Positions 38,401 to 51,500 of a DNA stretch of 64,000 nucleotides are shown here, in pieces (the stretch's first letter is position 1; the number at the start of each line of letters is the position of its first letter). The stretch covers positions 29,399,871 to 29,463,870 of the forward strand of contig NC_092676.1 in NCBI RefSeq assembly GCF_964355755.1, read 5' to 3'. The notes beneath the pieces were generated by a model. That model was not told the DNA's origin. It saw nothing but the letters and a program-made list of their open reading frames with translations, and did no database searches. A program made the position numbers and the translations under genes. The stretch is from Antedon mediterranea (taxonomy: Eukaryota > Echinodermata > Crinoidea > Comatulida > Antedonidae).

Positions 38401-41400
38401 ACTACTTTACATAAAGGTTATAGTTATTGGGGCAATCTATTTAATGTTTGCCTGGAGATTGTGTTTGCCAATAATGATTATTTTTCAATAATAGACAACT
38501 TGTATGTTGAGGTATTGGAATGATGTATGTATTTGCAACCTCAAGGAAATACTTGTTTATACAACATTGATTTTAATGTACTTTTATCTTTTGTAATCTC
38601 TTATTTTTTACATTATTAAAATATTAATCCCAGGCTATGATCCTAATCTCAGGCTATGATCCTAAATTAATATCATTATATCTTTGTGTCCATTGATACA
38701 GATGTTTACCGGAACTTGTTTATTTCACATTTTAGCTAAAGATATAATTGATCTAATCCGATATCTTGATCTCCAGGTCATAGATATAACTGATCTTAAT
38801 CCAATATCTTGATCCCCAAGTCATAGATATAACTGATCCTAATTCAATACCTTGATCCCCATGTCATAGATATAATTGATCCTAATCCAATATTTTGATC
38901 CCCAGGCTAAAGATATAACTGATCCTAATCCAATAGGTTTATCCCCATGCTATAGATATAACTGATCCTAATCCATATATTGATCCCCAGGCTATAGATA
39001 TAACTGATCCTAATCCAATATCATTGATGCTGCTATGTGTTCATTTATACCAACGTCTGCCACAATATTTACCAAAAAGCTCTGTGGATTTTCTAGGATC
39101 CCTTCATGCAACTGTCACTCGGCAGGTAAGATGAAACAAATCAAACAATTATTTTTGATAGTCATAGCTCAAAAAGATTCCAAAAAGAAAAAAGAACTTT
39201 CTGTTTGGTCAGTTGGAGTGTCATTTTTTTTTTTTTTTTAATATGAAAAAATGCTGTAATAAAAGAAAAAAAAGCTGCACACTTAATGTTTTAAATCAGT
39301 AAATGATACAAAGTAAGCTGCACACTTAATGTTTTAAATCAGTAAATGATACATTGTCTAACTTTCCTTCCTGAAGTTTCTTGATTTTAGCTTTTGTACT
39401 TTTTTATTTTTTTACGTTTTTATCCTATATGGCGTGATGTGTGTTATGTACTGTAAGCATTGTTATTTATGGTACTATAAAGCTTTATTCTCTGTCTGCC
39501 TATCTCATTTAAATTGATGCAGTAATCTTCTACAACACAAGATTTATGTTGTTAAAGCAATTAAGGAACGTAATGAAATGATTAAACAAAAATAAACAAA
39601 CTAGTTAGAACATTTAATTAAAAAACAAGTATATTCTTGTCAAGTATAGTCAAATAAACATTTATTTCTTTCATTTTAAAATTAAAATTAATACATTATT
39701 ATTATTATTTTTGCTTGATTTCCTTTAGGTTCGGTTAACTAATCCAAGTAAGAAGCCGTTGATCTATCATTCATTCATTTCTGGACGGGATGCGAAAGAC
39801 TTCCGACTACCACACGTTAAACAGATTACAGTTGCACCAAAAAGTAACTATGATCTAGTGGTGGAGTTTACTAGCAGGTTTCTTAGACCAGCAGAGGGAG
39901 TGTTGGTACTAGTTGGAAGAAGGCTTGGATCAGCTTGTGGTACAACATTGGTGTTCAATTTGAGGACTTCAATTGATAATATTACCCCCTCTGTGAGTCA
40001 TGTCATATATTATTTATTTTGCCAAATACAATACAAAGTAAGACATAAAACAGTACCAAAGTTAATGAATGAGGCAGGATCACCTAAAAGTTAGAAATAA
40101 AAATAACCATCGAGATGCCTCCACATAGAAATACTTGTACTTATAACATGAATTCCTGAAGAGTCAGTTAATTTTGTATTTTGTTTTAGCATTATGCAGA
40201 TGCCCAGTATGTTTTGTGTAATTTTCTATGCCTTGGTTTTTATAAATACTATTACGTTTTGCAGGCTACCATTAAGTGTGAATCCCCTTGTTATGAACTC
40301 AATAAAGTGGAAATCGACGTTATCAACCCATTCGATGAAGATTGTGAGTTCCGGATGGTTCTGGTTGAAGCAAACGACACATTCCCGTCGATGCCGTCTG
40401 CGAGTAAAACTACCGGTTTGATGAAAACAAAGACCGATAAAACCAAACCCAAAAAAGTGCGCTCACGGGTTGATCATGGACAGAGAGTAGAGCAAACAAC
40501 ATTGCCAACAGTAGAGGATATACAAAGTGAGAAAGACAAGAAAGAAAGTATGTTATTATTATTGATTAGTTGCACATTCCTGTTTAGTTTTGTTATTTAT
40601 ATCTTTAGGCAAATTGCCAAGGATGGCTATAAACAAAATCATTCACTATCCTTCTTAATAACAACAATAACAACATGCTCTTCATAAACAAAGTCTTATT
40701 ACACGTCTTTGGGAGTGGATTTGTAAATTGTCATAATAGAAAAAGTCCTGATTTGAGCCCAGGACCCTTGGCTTGGTAGTCATGCACCACCTAAGCTACA
40801 ACTCCACTCCACTTAACACCCTTGACTTGGTAGTCACGCACCACCTAAGCTACAACTCCACTCCACTTAACACCCTTGACTTGGTAGTCACGCACCACCT
40901 AAGCTACAACTCCACTCCACTTAACACCCTTGACTTGGTAGTCACGCACCACCTAAGCTACAACTCCACTCCACTTAACACCCTTGACTTGGTAGTCACG
41001 CACCACCTAAGCTACAACTCCACTCCACTTAACACCCTTGACTTGGTAGTCACGCACCACCTAAGCTACAACTCCACTCCACTTAACACCCTTGACTTGG
41101 TAGTCACGCACCACCTAAGCTACAACTCCACTCCACTTAACACCCTTGACTTGGTAGTCACACACCACCTAAGCTACAACTCCACTCCACTTAACACCCT
41201 TGACTTGGTAGTCACGCACCACCTAAGCTACAACTCCACTCCACTTAACACCCTTGACTTGGTAGTCACGCACCACCTAAGCTACAACTCCACTCCACTT
41301 AACACCCTTGACTTGGTAGTCACGCACCACCTAAGCTACAACTCCACTCCACTTAACACCCTTAACTTGGTAGTCACACACCACCTAAGCTACAACTCCA

Positions 41401-44400
41401 CTCCACTTAACTATTCTTTTTTCCTATTTAGCAGATACCAATGGCCTGGTAAGCGCATTCTTCTGTTCTCAGAAAATGGTTCACATTGAAGCTAATGGTA
41501 CCACGTCAGTTCAAATTGATTTCTTGCCGTTCAACGTCGGCAAGCGCCAGTGCTCTGTCCTGTTCATCAACGAGAAGGTTGGAGAGTTTCTGTACTCTAT
41601 CGAGGCCACGGCACTTCTACCACTACCATCGTGTTTACCGTTTACGCCAAGTAAACATAGCGTTAGAGTAAGCAGTGCCGCTGCTGCAGGTTGGTATGAT
41701 GTGTCAAAAGGGGTCGGGTCAACCAATTACTTAGTATTAATCTAATGTTTTGTTTGTAATCACTAAGTTTGAGTTTGAAGAATACAGTCCACAATAATAA
41801 TAGTCTATAATTCCCCATGGAATTTTTCAATTCAACTTCAATTTATTGTAGATACATAATAACAAAAATCAGAGTTGTAAATGACAATTGTAGCCCATCA
41901 ACTTTGATAACATTATATATCTGAGATTGAACAACAACAACAAAGTCATTTTTAATTCTCGCAATGTTACCCATTTTGATTTATTAGGCACCGGGAGAGG
42001 TCTCTATGGCGGTGATGATCGAGTTATCTATTGGCGTTGTGACTGCAACCAAGTCCTCAAAGAGGATCTCGCCATTCCACTGACAAACTCGGCCTATGAA
42101 CAAGCGCTGGTCATAGCGGCCCAGCAGCGTATGAACACCACAGAAATCAAGCGGCGGCAAAAGACTGGCACGTTAGCTGCTGCAACCGTCACGGCCGCTA
42201 TTGCAGCTTTGGGATTGTCAGACAGCAAGATCATTCCTGAACAGTCACTGGTGATGTCTGGCAAAATGCAGCCAGAGTCAAAAACATTTGTCGTTGAAAC
42301 AAGCTCAAAGTATTTTTCTGCTCCGTCTACCATTACAATGCCGTCACCATTAGAGGTCAAGGCTCGGTCAGCACAAGAGATCATGAGAAATGGGCAAGTT
42401 GCCAAAAGGTCATCAGTGGGACTGATTGGAACAAAAGGTTAGAGTTGTGTCATATTCATTTGAGACCATACTTTGTATTGACTTGTATTATTGGAAGAGG
42501 TGTTGATTTGTTGACCTTCTCTAGTTCACTTTTTTCACATTCACACATACCTGAAATAAAAATCATACAAATATGGAATGAAATGTTTCTTTTAGGTGTA
42601 ATTCTTGATGAGGGAAGTGTACGTTTACCTGTCAAGTTTATTCCCAAAGATCCCGGACACTACCCTTGTCAGTTGGTGCTTCGATCGTCCAATGACATTA
42701 GAGTTTACCATTTGGAGTGTACGGTCAGCGCTGAGGGCACAGCCGCTCAGATTGAGTTCACTGCTCCTGTTCATCAGTCAATTACGCAGGATATTCCAAT
42801 TGTAAGACTTCTTGTTCAGTTTATGCTATAAAAATACAACTAGAAGTTTTAGATGAACCTTTTCACCAAGAAATTTATAAATAAAAATATGTCCGGTTTT
42901 TCCGGAAAGTCTGGTATTCGGAATGGGTTTTTGAAAAAATGAATTTGAGTGGCTTTAGAGTTTTCAGTTTTCAAAGAGGTGACTGTGTTTTGATAGCAAA
43001 AATACTTTACTTTATACTTTCTTATTACTGTAGATTAACCAAACTAATTTTGACTGGCCGTTGAATGCCTGTGTTGAGGGCGTTGGTTTCTTTGGCCCGC
43101 CCTTCATCCTAGCAAAAGCGATGCAGACAACGTTATACCCGCTTATGTTTAGACCATCTTTTGAATCAGTAATTGAGGTAATTTGATTAATTTACTATTA
43201 TTAATACTATATACTAATATAATATTTTACAATTCACTTTTATTAATCCAAAGGCAAAATGACAACGCTGTGCGTATCAGTGGTTGGAGGCGGCACTCAA
43301 TGAAGATACAAAATAAAATAAGCAAAAAGCTAAATCAAAATGTTCCTCAGTTTAATTTTATTAAGATTTTATAAAAACAAATGATCATTATTTTAAAACA
43401 TTGCAAACAACACCTTTGTATGAACTTTTGAAAACTAAACTAAATGACGTTGATAGTTAAAAGTTTAATGTAAATGTGTCATTCATATTTATGACAACCT
43501 TTGGTGAGATTGTGTTTATCATCTTTGAATGTCAAACATCCCTTTATCTGAAAATGTCAAGAAACAACCCGTAGGTTGTCTAGTAAGAAACAACCCGTAG
43601 GTTGTCTAGTATTTATGATTCCCTGTTCAACATGTCATAAGTTTGCTGTTGGGTTCAATTGATTATTGGAATGGGATGATACAGTTTATTGATTATTGGA
43701 ATGGGATGATACAGTTTATTGATTATTGGAATGGGATGATACAGTTTATTGATTATTGGAATGGGATGATACAGTTTTTAAAGGAATATTTTAAAGTAAT
43801 CAAGAAAATGTATTTAATTAATGTGTTCAATTACAGTATTTTAATTATGACTTTAGAATAATGTTTATTATATAAATTATATAATTTATATAATAATGAT
43901 GAAGGGCTAGTGTTGCCCCAAAGCTCTGCTAACTTTTCTGGCTGTTTTACTTTATCGTTTTGATTTAGCTTTTAGCTTTTTCATGTATCTCCATTGAGAT
44001 CTAGCCACTGATACACACAGCATTGTCATTTTTCAGTAATTTGCCTTTGGATTTATATAAATTATTTTTTTTGTCTTGTGTGAGTTCATCTCACGTTTAT
44101 TTAAATTCTCATTGGTGAATATATTATATACGTATAAGTACATATGTGACAATTAAAAGTAAGTGGATTTATATAAATTATAGTATACACATGGTGAGAA
44201 TATTTCATGAGTTAAAAAATAGAGCAGTCAATTTTTATGCTATTCAGAATTAGCCCTACCCAATACTGAATGACATATGTGATGCATAATTAACCAATCA
44301 AAATATTGGAAGAAAATATCTTTGGAAGGTGGTTCATGTATTTTGAATTGAAATATAGTGAAAGGATGTGTATATAACTTAAAATATTATTACATTTTGT

Positions 44401-45458
44401 TTAAAATGCTAGCCTTTATGTCATGGCTCCAGAATATCATTTGCACACACTTTCATGGTGAGATATAAAAATGGACATTTTTGATGCACCTCAATTGTCA
44501 CCTAACACAATAAAAATGTCACTTAACATGAAAGCACAATAGTCAAACACAAGTGTTTTAAAGCAATATTTATGAATGCACTAAGCAGACTTGTGTTGGC
44601 TTGATGGTTTTTTCCCTCGGCCGTCGTTTTAATGTTGACGCACATGGAGACGTACATGTACTTTACTATATGCACTAATTGAATATAGTGCCGTGAAAAT
44701 AGTGTTTTGACTCTTTATTGTGTGTTATCCAACTTGTCAAATGTGTGAAAATAATTATTATATAATACATCTGATGTTTTTTTAGTACAAATGATTACAT
44801 TAGCCTGATTGTGTCATCAAATTGTAATGTATCGAGGCACAATCTCTATTAGGCTTTTACATTTAATGCTTGTTACATTGTTTTTACATCCATAGGGTAA
44901 ACTTATATTATGTAACACTGAAGATGGAACAGAACATTATTTTAAGTTGAAGGGTGAAGGGCAGAAACCACTGGCCCTCGATCACATCACAGTTGAATGT
45001 GAAGCGAGATCAAAGTAAGTTTAAAGTTCTGTCTACACTATCAAAAATATGATGTGCCCATATATGGACACGAAGACATCATATCACTACCATATTTGGG
45101 CACATCACACATTTTTGTCAAACTAGTTTGATAGTTTAGACAGAGCTTAAGAACAGTAGAAAATGCAGTAGAACCTCTATATAAGGACAAATTCTTTATT
45201 TTATTTTGTATTTAATCTGTATAAAAAGAAATACAACTCGGGACTAAACAAAGTAAGAGGTGTTTGTTATAGGTTGGTCGTAGTTTTAGTACAATATGGA
45301 CACTTTCGGGATACTTTTGACACCAAATAAAGTATCACCCTAATAGGAATGTCTTCTAAAGACAGTGTTAAAACATAAATTACTTGTTTTTGGGAAAGGT
45401 GTATTGTCCCAAATAGGGGACTACTGTAAATTAATTGGATATAGAAAGAGAAAACTAA

Positions 45459-45500
<42 letters not shown>

Positions 45501-48500
45501 TACCTTAATATTTAGTATCAGAACATTTACTTGAGCTATATATTACAGGATCAATAACGTCGCATTTCATGTTAACAGTCAGTCTGTTTTACAGTCTTTG
45601 TGATAATTCATGTTAAACATTCCAAAACATTAACCCATGCCATTAAATAGGTCAACCAATTGTAACCTTTTTTTTTAAAGAAATATGATAATAATATGTT
45701 AATAATTCTTGTGTTTTTGTCTTTCACCATTTTAAATAAATAAACTATTTGATTGCTTTGGTTTAAACCCAAGTGATTAATTGTTTATGTGTATTTTCCT
45801 GATTGTCCTTTCAGTGTACAGAGAATGATACGAGTTCCAAATGTGACATCAAATAAGCTTATATATCACATTGTGTCTGATCTTCCGATCGTCAGTGGGC
45901 CGTCATCCGTAACGGTCCTACCTGGAAAGGATGAGGAATGTGTCATTTTATTTTCACCATGGAAACGCGGTGTCTTCAGGGGCGTGTTATCGTTTGTTGC
46001 TGGTGGTACAGCTAATCTTAAGTGAGTCACTAATCAGTCTATTTTGGTATTTATCAAAATCTATCAAGCAAACTTTGACTATTTTCAATACTGCCTGATC
46101 AGTTCTCTATTTTTAAAGTTTTTTTATTACGCATCCAAAAGCAAGTACAAGCTCGTCAATTACAGTTACTATTTTATAATTTCTCATTTGAGGCTCGGGG
46201 AGTGGAGTTAAAAGAATCTTTAATTACAACCTTGGGATTGGAAGGCAAGCAAATATATTATATTTATAAAAAAGAAACTATTCTTACAGGGATACCAAAG
46301 CTGATGATAGTGATGTTGAGAGTAGAGGAAGCAGAGCCACCAGTGGAACCAAGAGGGCGTCTAGCGGTAAATCAAACAAAAGCCTGCCCTCATCGGCTGA
46401 AAGCTTACAGGACAGTGTTAGGGAAAACATGAAGGGATACAGAGTCTGGTACTCGGTCGAAGTTCAAAGTTTAAAACCTCCTCCCGAGAAGATACTTAGT
46501 ATTAGTTGTCCTGCTCAGGTACAGTAAAGTTACTTAAATTTTTTTTAATTATTTAAAACTTGTTAGTGTATATACTGTTAAACTGTTTAGCTTTTAAATA
46601 ATTTAAATTCTAATTTTGTCATTTTCTCAAGTCTACCACTATAAAAAAATTGTTTTTTTCTTAGTCGGCAACCGTGATGGAAGTAGAGATAATAAACCCA
46701 ACAACAGAACATCTGACCTTTGACATTCTGATTGAAGGTGATGGACTAAGAGGAGAAAGTGAACTATCATTAACTGCTGGACAAAAGAAAATGTATCAGC
46801 TAGTCTACTCTCCAGCTGTCATTGGTAAATCAAATGGAAGGTAATGTTTTGTCATTTTACTGAACATCAAAATAATTTATCTCCCAATGTAACACTACTT
46901 TAACATCCAATGTAACAGATGAGGCAGTTTAACACCACAGCCACCTTGTGTACTGCAGGCTGCTGGCTGCCGATGGTCCGTGGAGGGGCAAATCAAATTT
47001 TGCTCAGTTTCCAGTTTAGGCAGTGTGAGGACCAGTTTTACCATTATTCTTCTCAATATTTATTTCTGTTTTTTTTCTCTTCAGCCTGATATTTCAGAAC
47101 AAAGTAGTTGGAGAGTTTTGGTACAAGCTAAACTTGTCATCCAAAAGCCCAGGACCCACGGTGTTACCCCACATGGAGTGCGAGTTGGGTAAATGGAGTC
47201 GTCAGTTTGTGACACTCAGTAACCCAACTGAAGAAACTTTGGAGCTTATTCCGTCCTGTAGCAATACCAACAACTTTACTATTGACATTGAGTATGATAA
47301 TAAGGTATTGAAACTCCTTGTACTGTATTTGTTTGTTTACAATGGCATAACGCAGAGGGCCCCTGGTGTAGCACTCCTTGCTGTGTAGTTGCATTAGACT
47401 GCTCATGCTCTGGGGCCCCTGGTGTAGCACTCCTTGCTGTGTAGTTGCATTAGACTGCTTATGCTCTGGGGCCCCTGGTGTAGCACTCCTTGCTGTGTAG
47501 TTGCATTAGACTGCTTATGCTCTGTGGCCCCTGGTGTAGCACTCCTTGCTGTGTAGTTGCATTAGACTGCTTATGCTCTGGGGCCCCTGGTGTAGCACTC
47601 CTTGCTGTGTAGTTGCATTAGACTGCTTATGCTCTCTGGCCCCTGGTTTAGCACTCCTTGCTGTGTAGTTGCATTAGACTGCTCATGCTCTGTGGCCCCT
47701 GGTGTAGCACTCCTTGCTGTGTAGTTGCATTAGACTGCTCATGCTCTGGGGCCCCTGGTGTAGCACTCCTTGCTGTGTAGTTGCATTAGACTGCTCATGC
47801 TCTGGGGCCCCTGGTGTAGCACTCCTTGCTGTGTAGTTGCATTAGACTGCTTATGCTCTGTGGCCCCTGGTGTAGCACTCCTTGCTGTGTAGTTGCATTA
47901 GACTGCTTATGCTCTCTGGCCCCTGGTTTAGCACTCCTTGCTGTGTAGTTGCATTAGACTGCTCATGCTCTGAGGCCCCTGGTGTAGCACTCCTTGCTGT
48001 GTAGTTGCATTAGACTGCTTATGCTCTGGGGCCCCTGGTGTAGTACTCCTTGCTGTGTAGTTGCATTAGACTGCTCATGCTCTGGGGCCCCTGGTGTAGC
48101 ACTCCTTGCTGTGTAGTTGCATTAGACTGCTTATGCTCTGGGGCCCCTGGTGTAGCACTCCTTGCTGTGTAGTTGCATTAGACTGCTTATGCTCTGGGGC
48201 CCCTGGTGTAGCACTCCTTGCTGTGTAGTTGCATTAGACTGCTTATGCTCTGGGGCCCCTGGTGTAGTACTCCTTGCTGTGTAGTTGCATTAGACTGCTT
48301 ATGCTCTCTGGCCCCTGGTTTAGCACTCCTTGCTGTGTAGTTGCATTAGACTGCTCATGCTCTGAGGCCCCTGGTGTAGCACTCCTTGCTGTGTAGTTGC
48401 ATTAGACTGCTTATGCTCTGTGGCCCCTGGTGTAGCACTCCTTGCTGTGTAGTTGCATTAGACTGCTTATGCTCTGGGGACCCTGGTGTAGTACTCCTTG

Positions 48501-51500
48501 CTGTGTAGTTGCATTAGACTGCTTATGCTCTGGGGCCCCTGGTGTAGCACTCCTTGCTGTGTAGTTGCATTAGACTGCTTATGCTCTGTGGCCCCTGGTG
48601 TAGCACTCCTTGCTGTGTAGTTGCATTAGACTGCTTATGCTATGGGGCCCCTGGTGTAGTACTCCTTGCTGTGTAGTTGCATTAGACTGCTTATGCTCTC
48701 TGGCCCCTGGTGTAGCACTCCTTGCTGTGTAGTTGCATTAGACTGCTCATGCTCTGTGGCCCCTGGTGTAGCACTCCTTGCTGTGTAGTTGCATTAGACT
48801 GCTCATGCTCATGCTCTGTGGCCCCCTTAAGCTCTGGGGTCCCTGGGTGTGCCAGTAAGCACTCATAGCCGCTGTTTATCTGTCATTCTTTGAACTCATA
48901 TAAACAGTAGGAATCATGTCTATATTATCTTTTCTCTTAATAATTAATTCAACTTTATTCTTCAAGCTAAAAATCTCAACATATCTCTCTCTATTCATAA
49001 TTTGTTAAACTCCTACCAACTATATTCCTCACATTACAATCTGTAACTGCTTATCTCGTTCAACTTTATTCCTCAATAGTTAAAGACCGCAGGCTCCTTT
49101 GCTATAATAAAACGCCTACCAACTTTATTCCTCACATTAAAATCTGTAACTGCTTTATCTCATTCAACTTTATTCCTCAATAGTTAAAGACTGCAGGCTC
49201 CTTTGCTATAATAAAACGCCTACCAACTTTATTCCTCACATTAAAATCTGTAACTGCTTTATCTCATTCAACTTTATTCCTCAATAGTTAAAGACCGCAG
49301 GCTCTACCTCCATTAATTAATGGCTTCAAAACCTACCTATTACTACTGTATCATTTGCTTTATTCATCAATATTCATAAAGCATTAGCCTGAAAACTCAT
49401 CTATTTTTTCTTTGTTGTGATCAAAAGTTTAATTAATTACATTTGATTTTAAAGCATCTTGCTGTACCATAAGAATTGTTTCTATTAAAATAAATAATTT
49501 TAGTAACTCATGTTTGTGTTGTTTAGATTGTGTTGGCGCCAAATTCAACAATTGAGGTTCCGCTTCAATTTATGCCATCGTCGCTTGGTCAGAGTAATCA
49601 CACAGCTAAAGTGGCGTTCACCTGTCACCAGGTATAGTGTCACTTTATTGCTAAATATTAAAGCCTTGTCTACACTATCAAACTTTATGTGACAAAAAAA
49701 TGTCCTATTCAATTCAATTCAATAAAACTGTATTATCCCAAACTTTTATCCCAAATTCATTTGGTTGTGGTATACAAAGTTGAAACTGTATACAGTTTGT
49801 ATGTGTTTTGTTTTCTAGCTTGGTGAATGGGTATTCATTGCCTCTGGTACCGGACTCACTCCAGCGCCTCTAGATCCCGTGAGCGTTAGCGCCACCTTAC
49901 ACTCAAACACCTCGTTACTCATTCCATTTAGGAATCCAACCAATGAAACAGTTTTTGTTGATGTTGTCCTTACTGGTGAGTTAAAATAGCTTTCAACACA
50001 CAATAATGGTATAACAGTAAATGGCATGGATGAGATATATATCACCCACACCATCCCAGTCTTATTTTTGGTTCATTCATCCCTGGAGGGAAAATAAACT
50101 TTGCATTTAACAAATTTCATATTTTAGTTTATACATCCCTGGAGGAAGTGAAAATGAACTTTTGTTTTAACAAATTTTATATTTAGTTCGTAGGATTAGG
50201 TGAAGATAAATTTTGTTTTTAACAAATTGTTAATTTTGGTTTATATACATCCCTGAAGGTATTGAAAATAAATTCTGTTTTTAACACATTTTAATTAATA
50301 GCCTATAAATATTCATTTTGTTGCATGCATCATTAGATATTTTTGATTTATTACAAAATGTAGTATTGTTTGTTTTTTTGGATACCTTATTTCTATCCTG
50401 CGATGATTCATCATTAGCTATTGTAATGGCCTCCATGGAATTCTCAACAGTTTCATGAATTTTTGTATGTTAACTTTCAGTCTAGTAGTTTGTACTGTTT
50501 TTCATATTTTTGCATTGTTTTTAATTGTTTGTTTTGTGTCCCCTTAATAGGGGTTATACTGTGTAATACTATGAATTTGAAGTAATCATTTATGGTTTTC
50601 ACCAATCTATTTTATTTATTTAAATTATGTAAACTTTGTGTCACTGCTGGATGTGGCGTCCCAGCGAAAGTGATTGAGTTTGCTGTTGGAGTGCCGCCGG
50701 GGTCTAGCATGTTTGCTGTTGGAGTCCCGCCGGGGTCTAGCATGTTTGCTGTTGGAGTCCCGCCGGGGTCTAGCATGTTTGCTGTTGGAGTCCCGCCGGG
50801 GTCTAGCATGTTTGCTGTTGGAGTCCCGCCGGGGTCTAGCATGTTTGCTGTTGGAGTCCCGCCGGGGTCTAGCATGTTTGCTGTTGGAGTCCCGCCGGGG
50901 TCTAGCATGTTTGCTGTTGGAGTCCCGGGGTCTAGCATGTTTTTTATTTTATTGTTTGTATTCATTGTTTGTTCATGTGAAATCCGGAAAAATAGATTTG
51001 AATCATAAAACTATTGTTTTATAGTTAGGAGTACACCATGTATGAGGTTAAATACCTACTAGTACTACGTATGTGGTGTACTGCAAACTTGATATCAATA
51101 AAAAACCTACAATGAACATCATGTTTCTTTATTTTACAGATAACACAGATTTCCTTCACGCCAATCTAGATCACCTGGAAGAACGTAACCAAATCAATCC
51201 AGATTCCGCATTTTGTCTTCTTCTCAAACATTCCACTAACATTCAACTTGGCCCAAAAGCTACTCTAGATGTTCCGTTTACATTTGTCCCTGGTAACATG
51301 CGTTTGCACGAGGCACTGTGTGTCGTGTCAATCCGTCGTATAGACAATTCTGATTGGTTGTATGAAATGCCGGTCGATCCTAATCACCCTTATGGCCGAA
51401 GGTGAGGAAATCTTTATTCTTAATTGGTAGTAATGTTATTCTGATTTCTGCCAAATTAACCTACGGTAAGGTCACCAAAAGTTCAGACCATGATAACTAG

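Larger units (their letters stand above)
32993..39125 (+). other. CFAP47: CFAP47 calponin-homology region (exons 25-31)
   Basis: Exon 25 ends in a conserved helix (VLMAIQRWITLHGWTGGPCP). Exons 28-31 hold the CH domain proper: ILLAWLNHYYEQQRHSIW, NFDYDLLDGLVLAALLAAY, ALKVVNAFKSIGLDYDIQ and DITDPNPISLMLLCVHLYQR. These correspond to the CH signature of a DLxDGxxLxxLL helix and an NPxSLML-type C-terminal helix. CH domains bind actin or microtubule-related partners; in an axonemal protein microtubule contact is more likely, which is inferred. Confidence 0.85.

Noticed and set aside
40773-41489. 238-codon frame with an 18-residue repeat
   Set aside because: Produced by the 54-bp SINE-derived minisatellite; runs into exon 34 in the wrong frame.
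47359-48832. CRISPR-like regular repeat array
   Set aside because: Units are contiguous 56-bp tandem copies without unique spacers, in an animal intron.
50592-51024. Open frames with GVPPGSS-like collagen-style repeats
   Set aside because: Artefact of the 33-bp minisatellite in intron 44; no splice sites or start fit, and frames are open on both strands.
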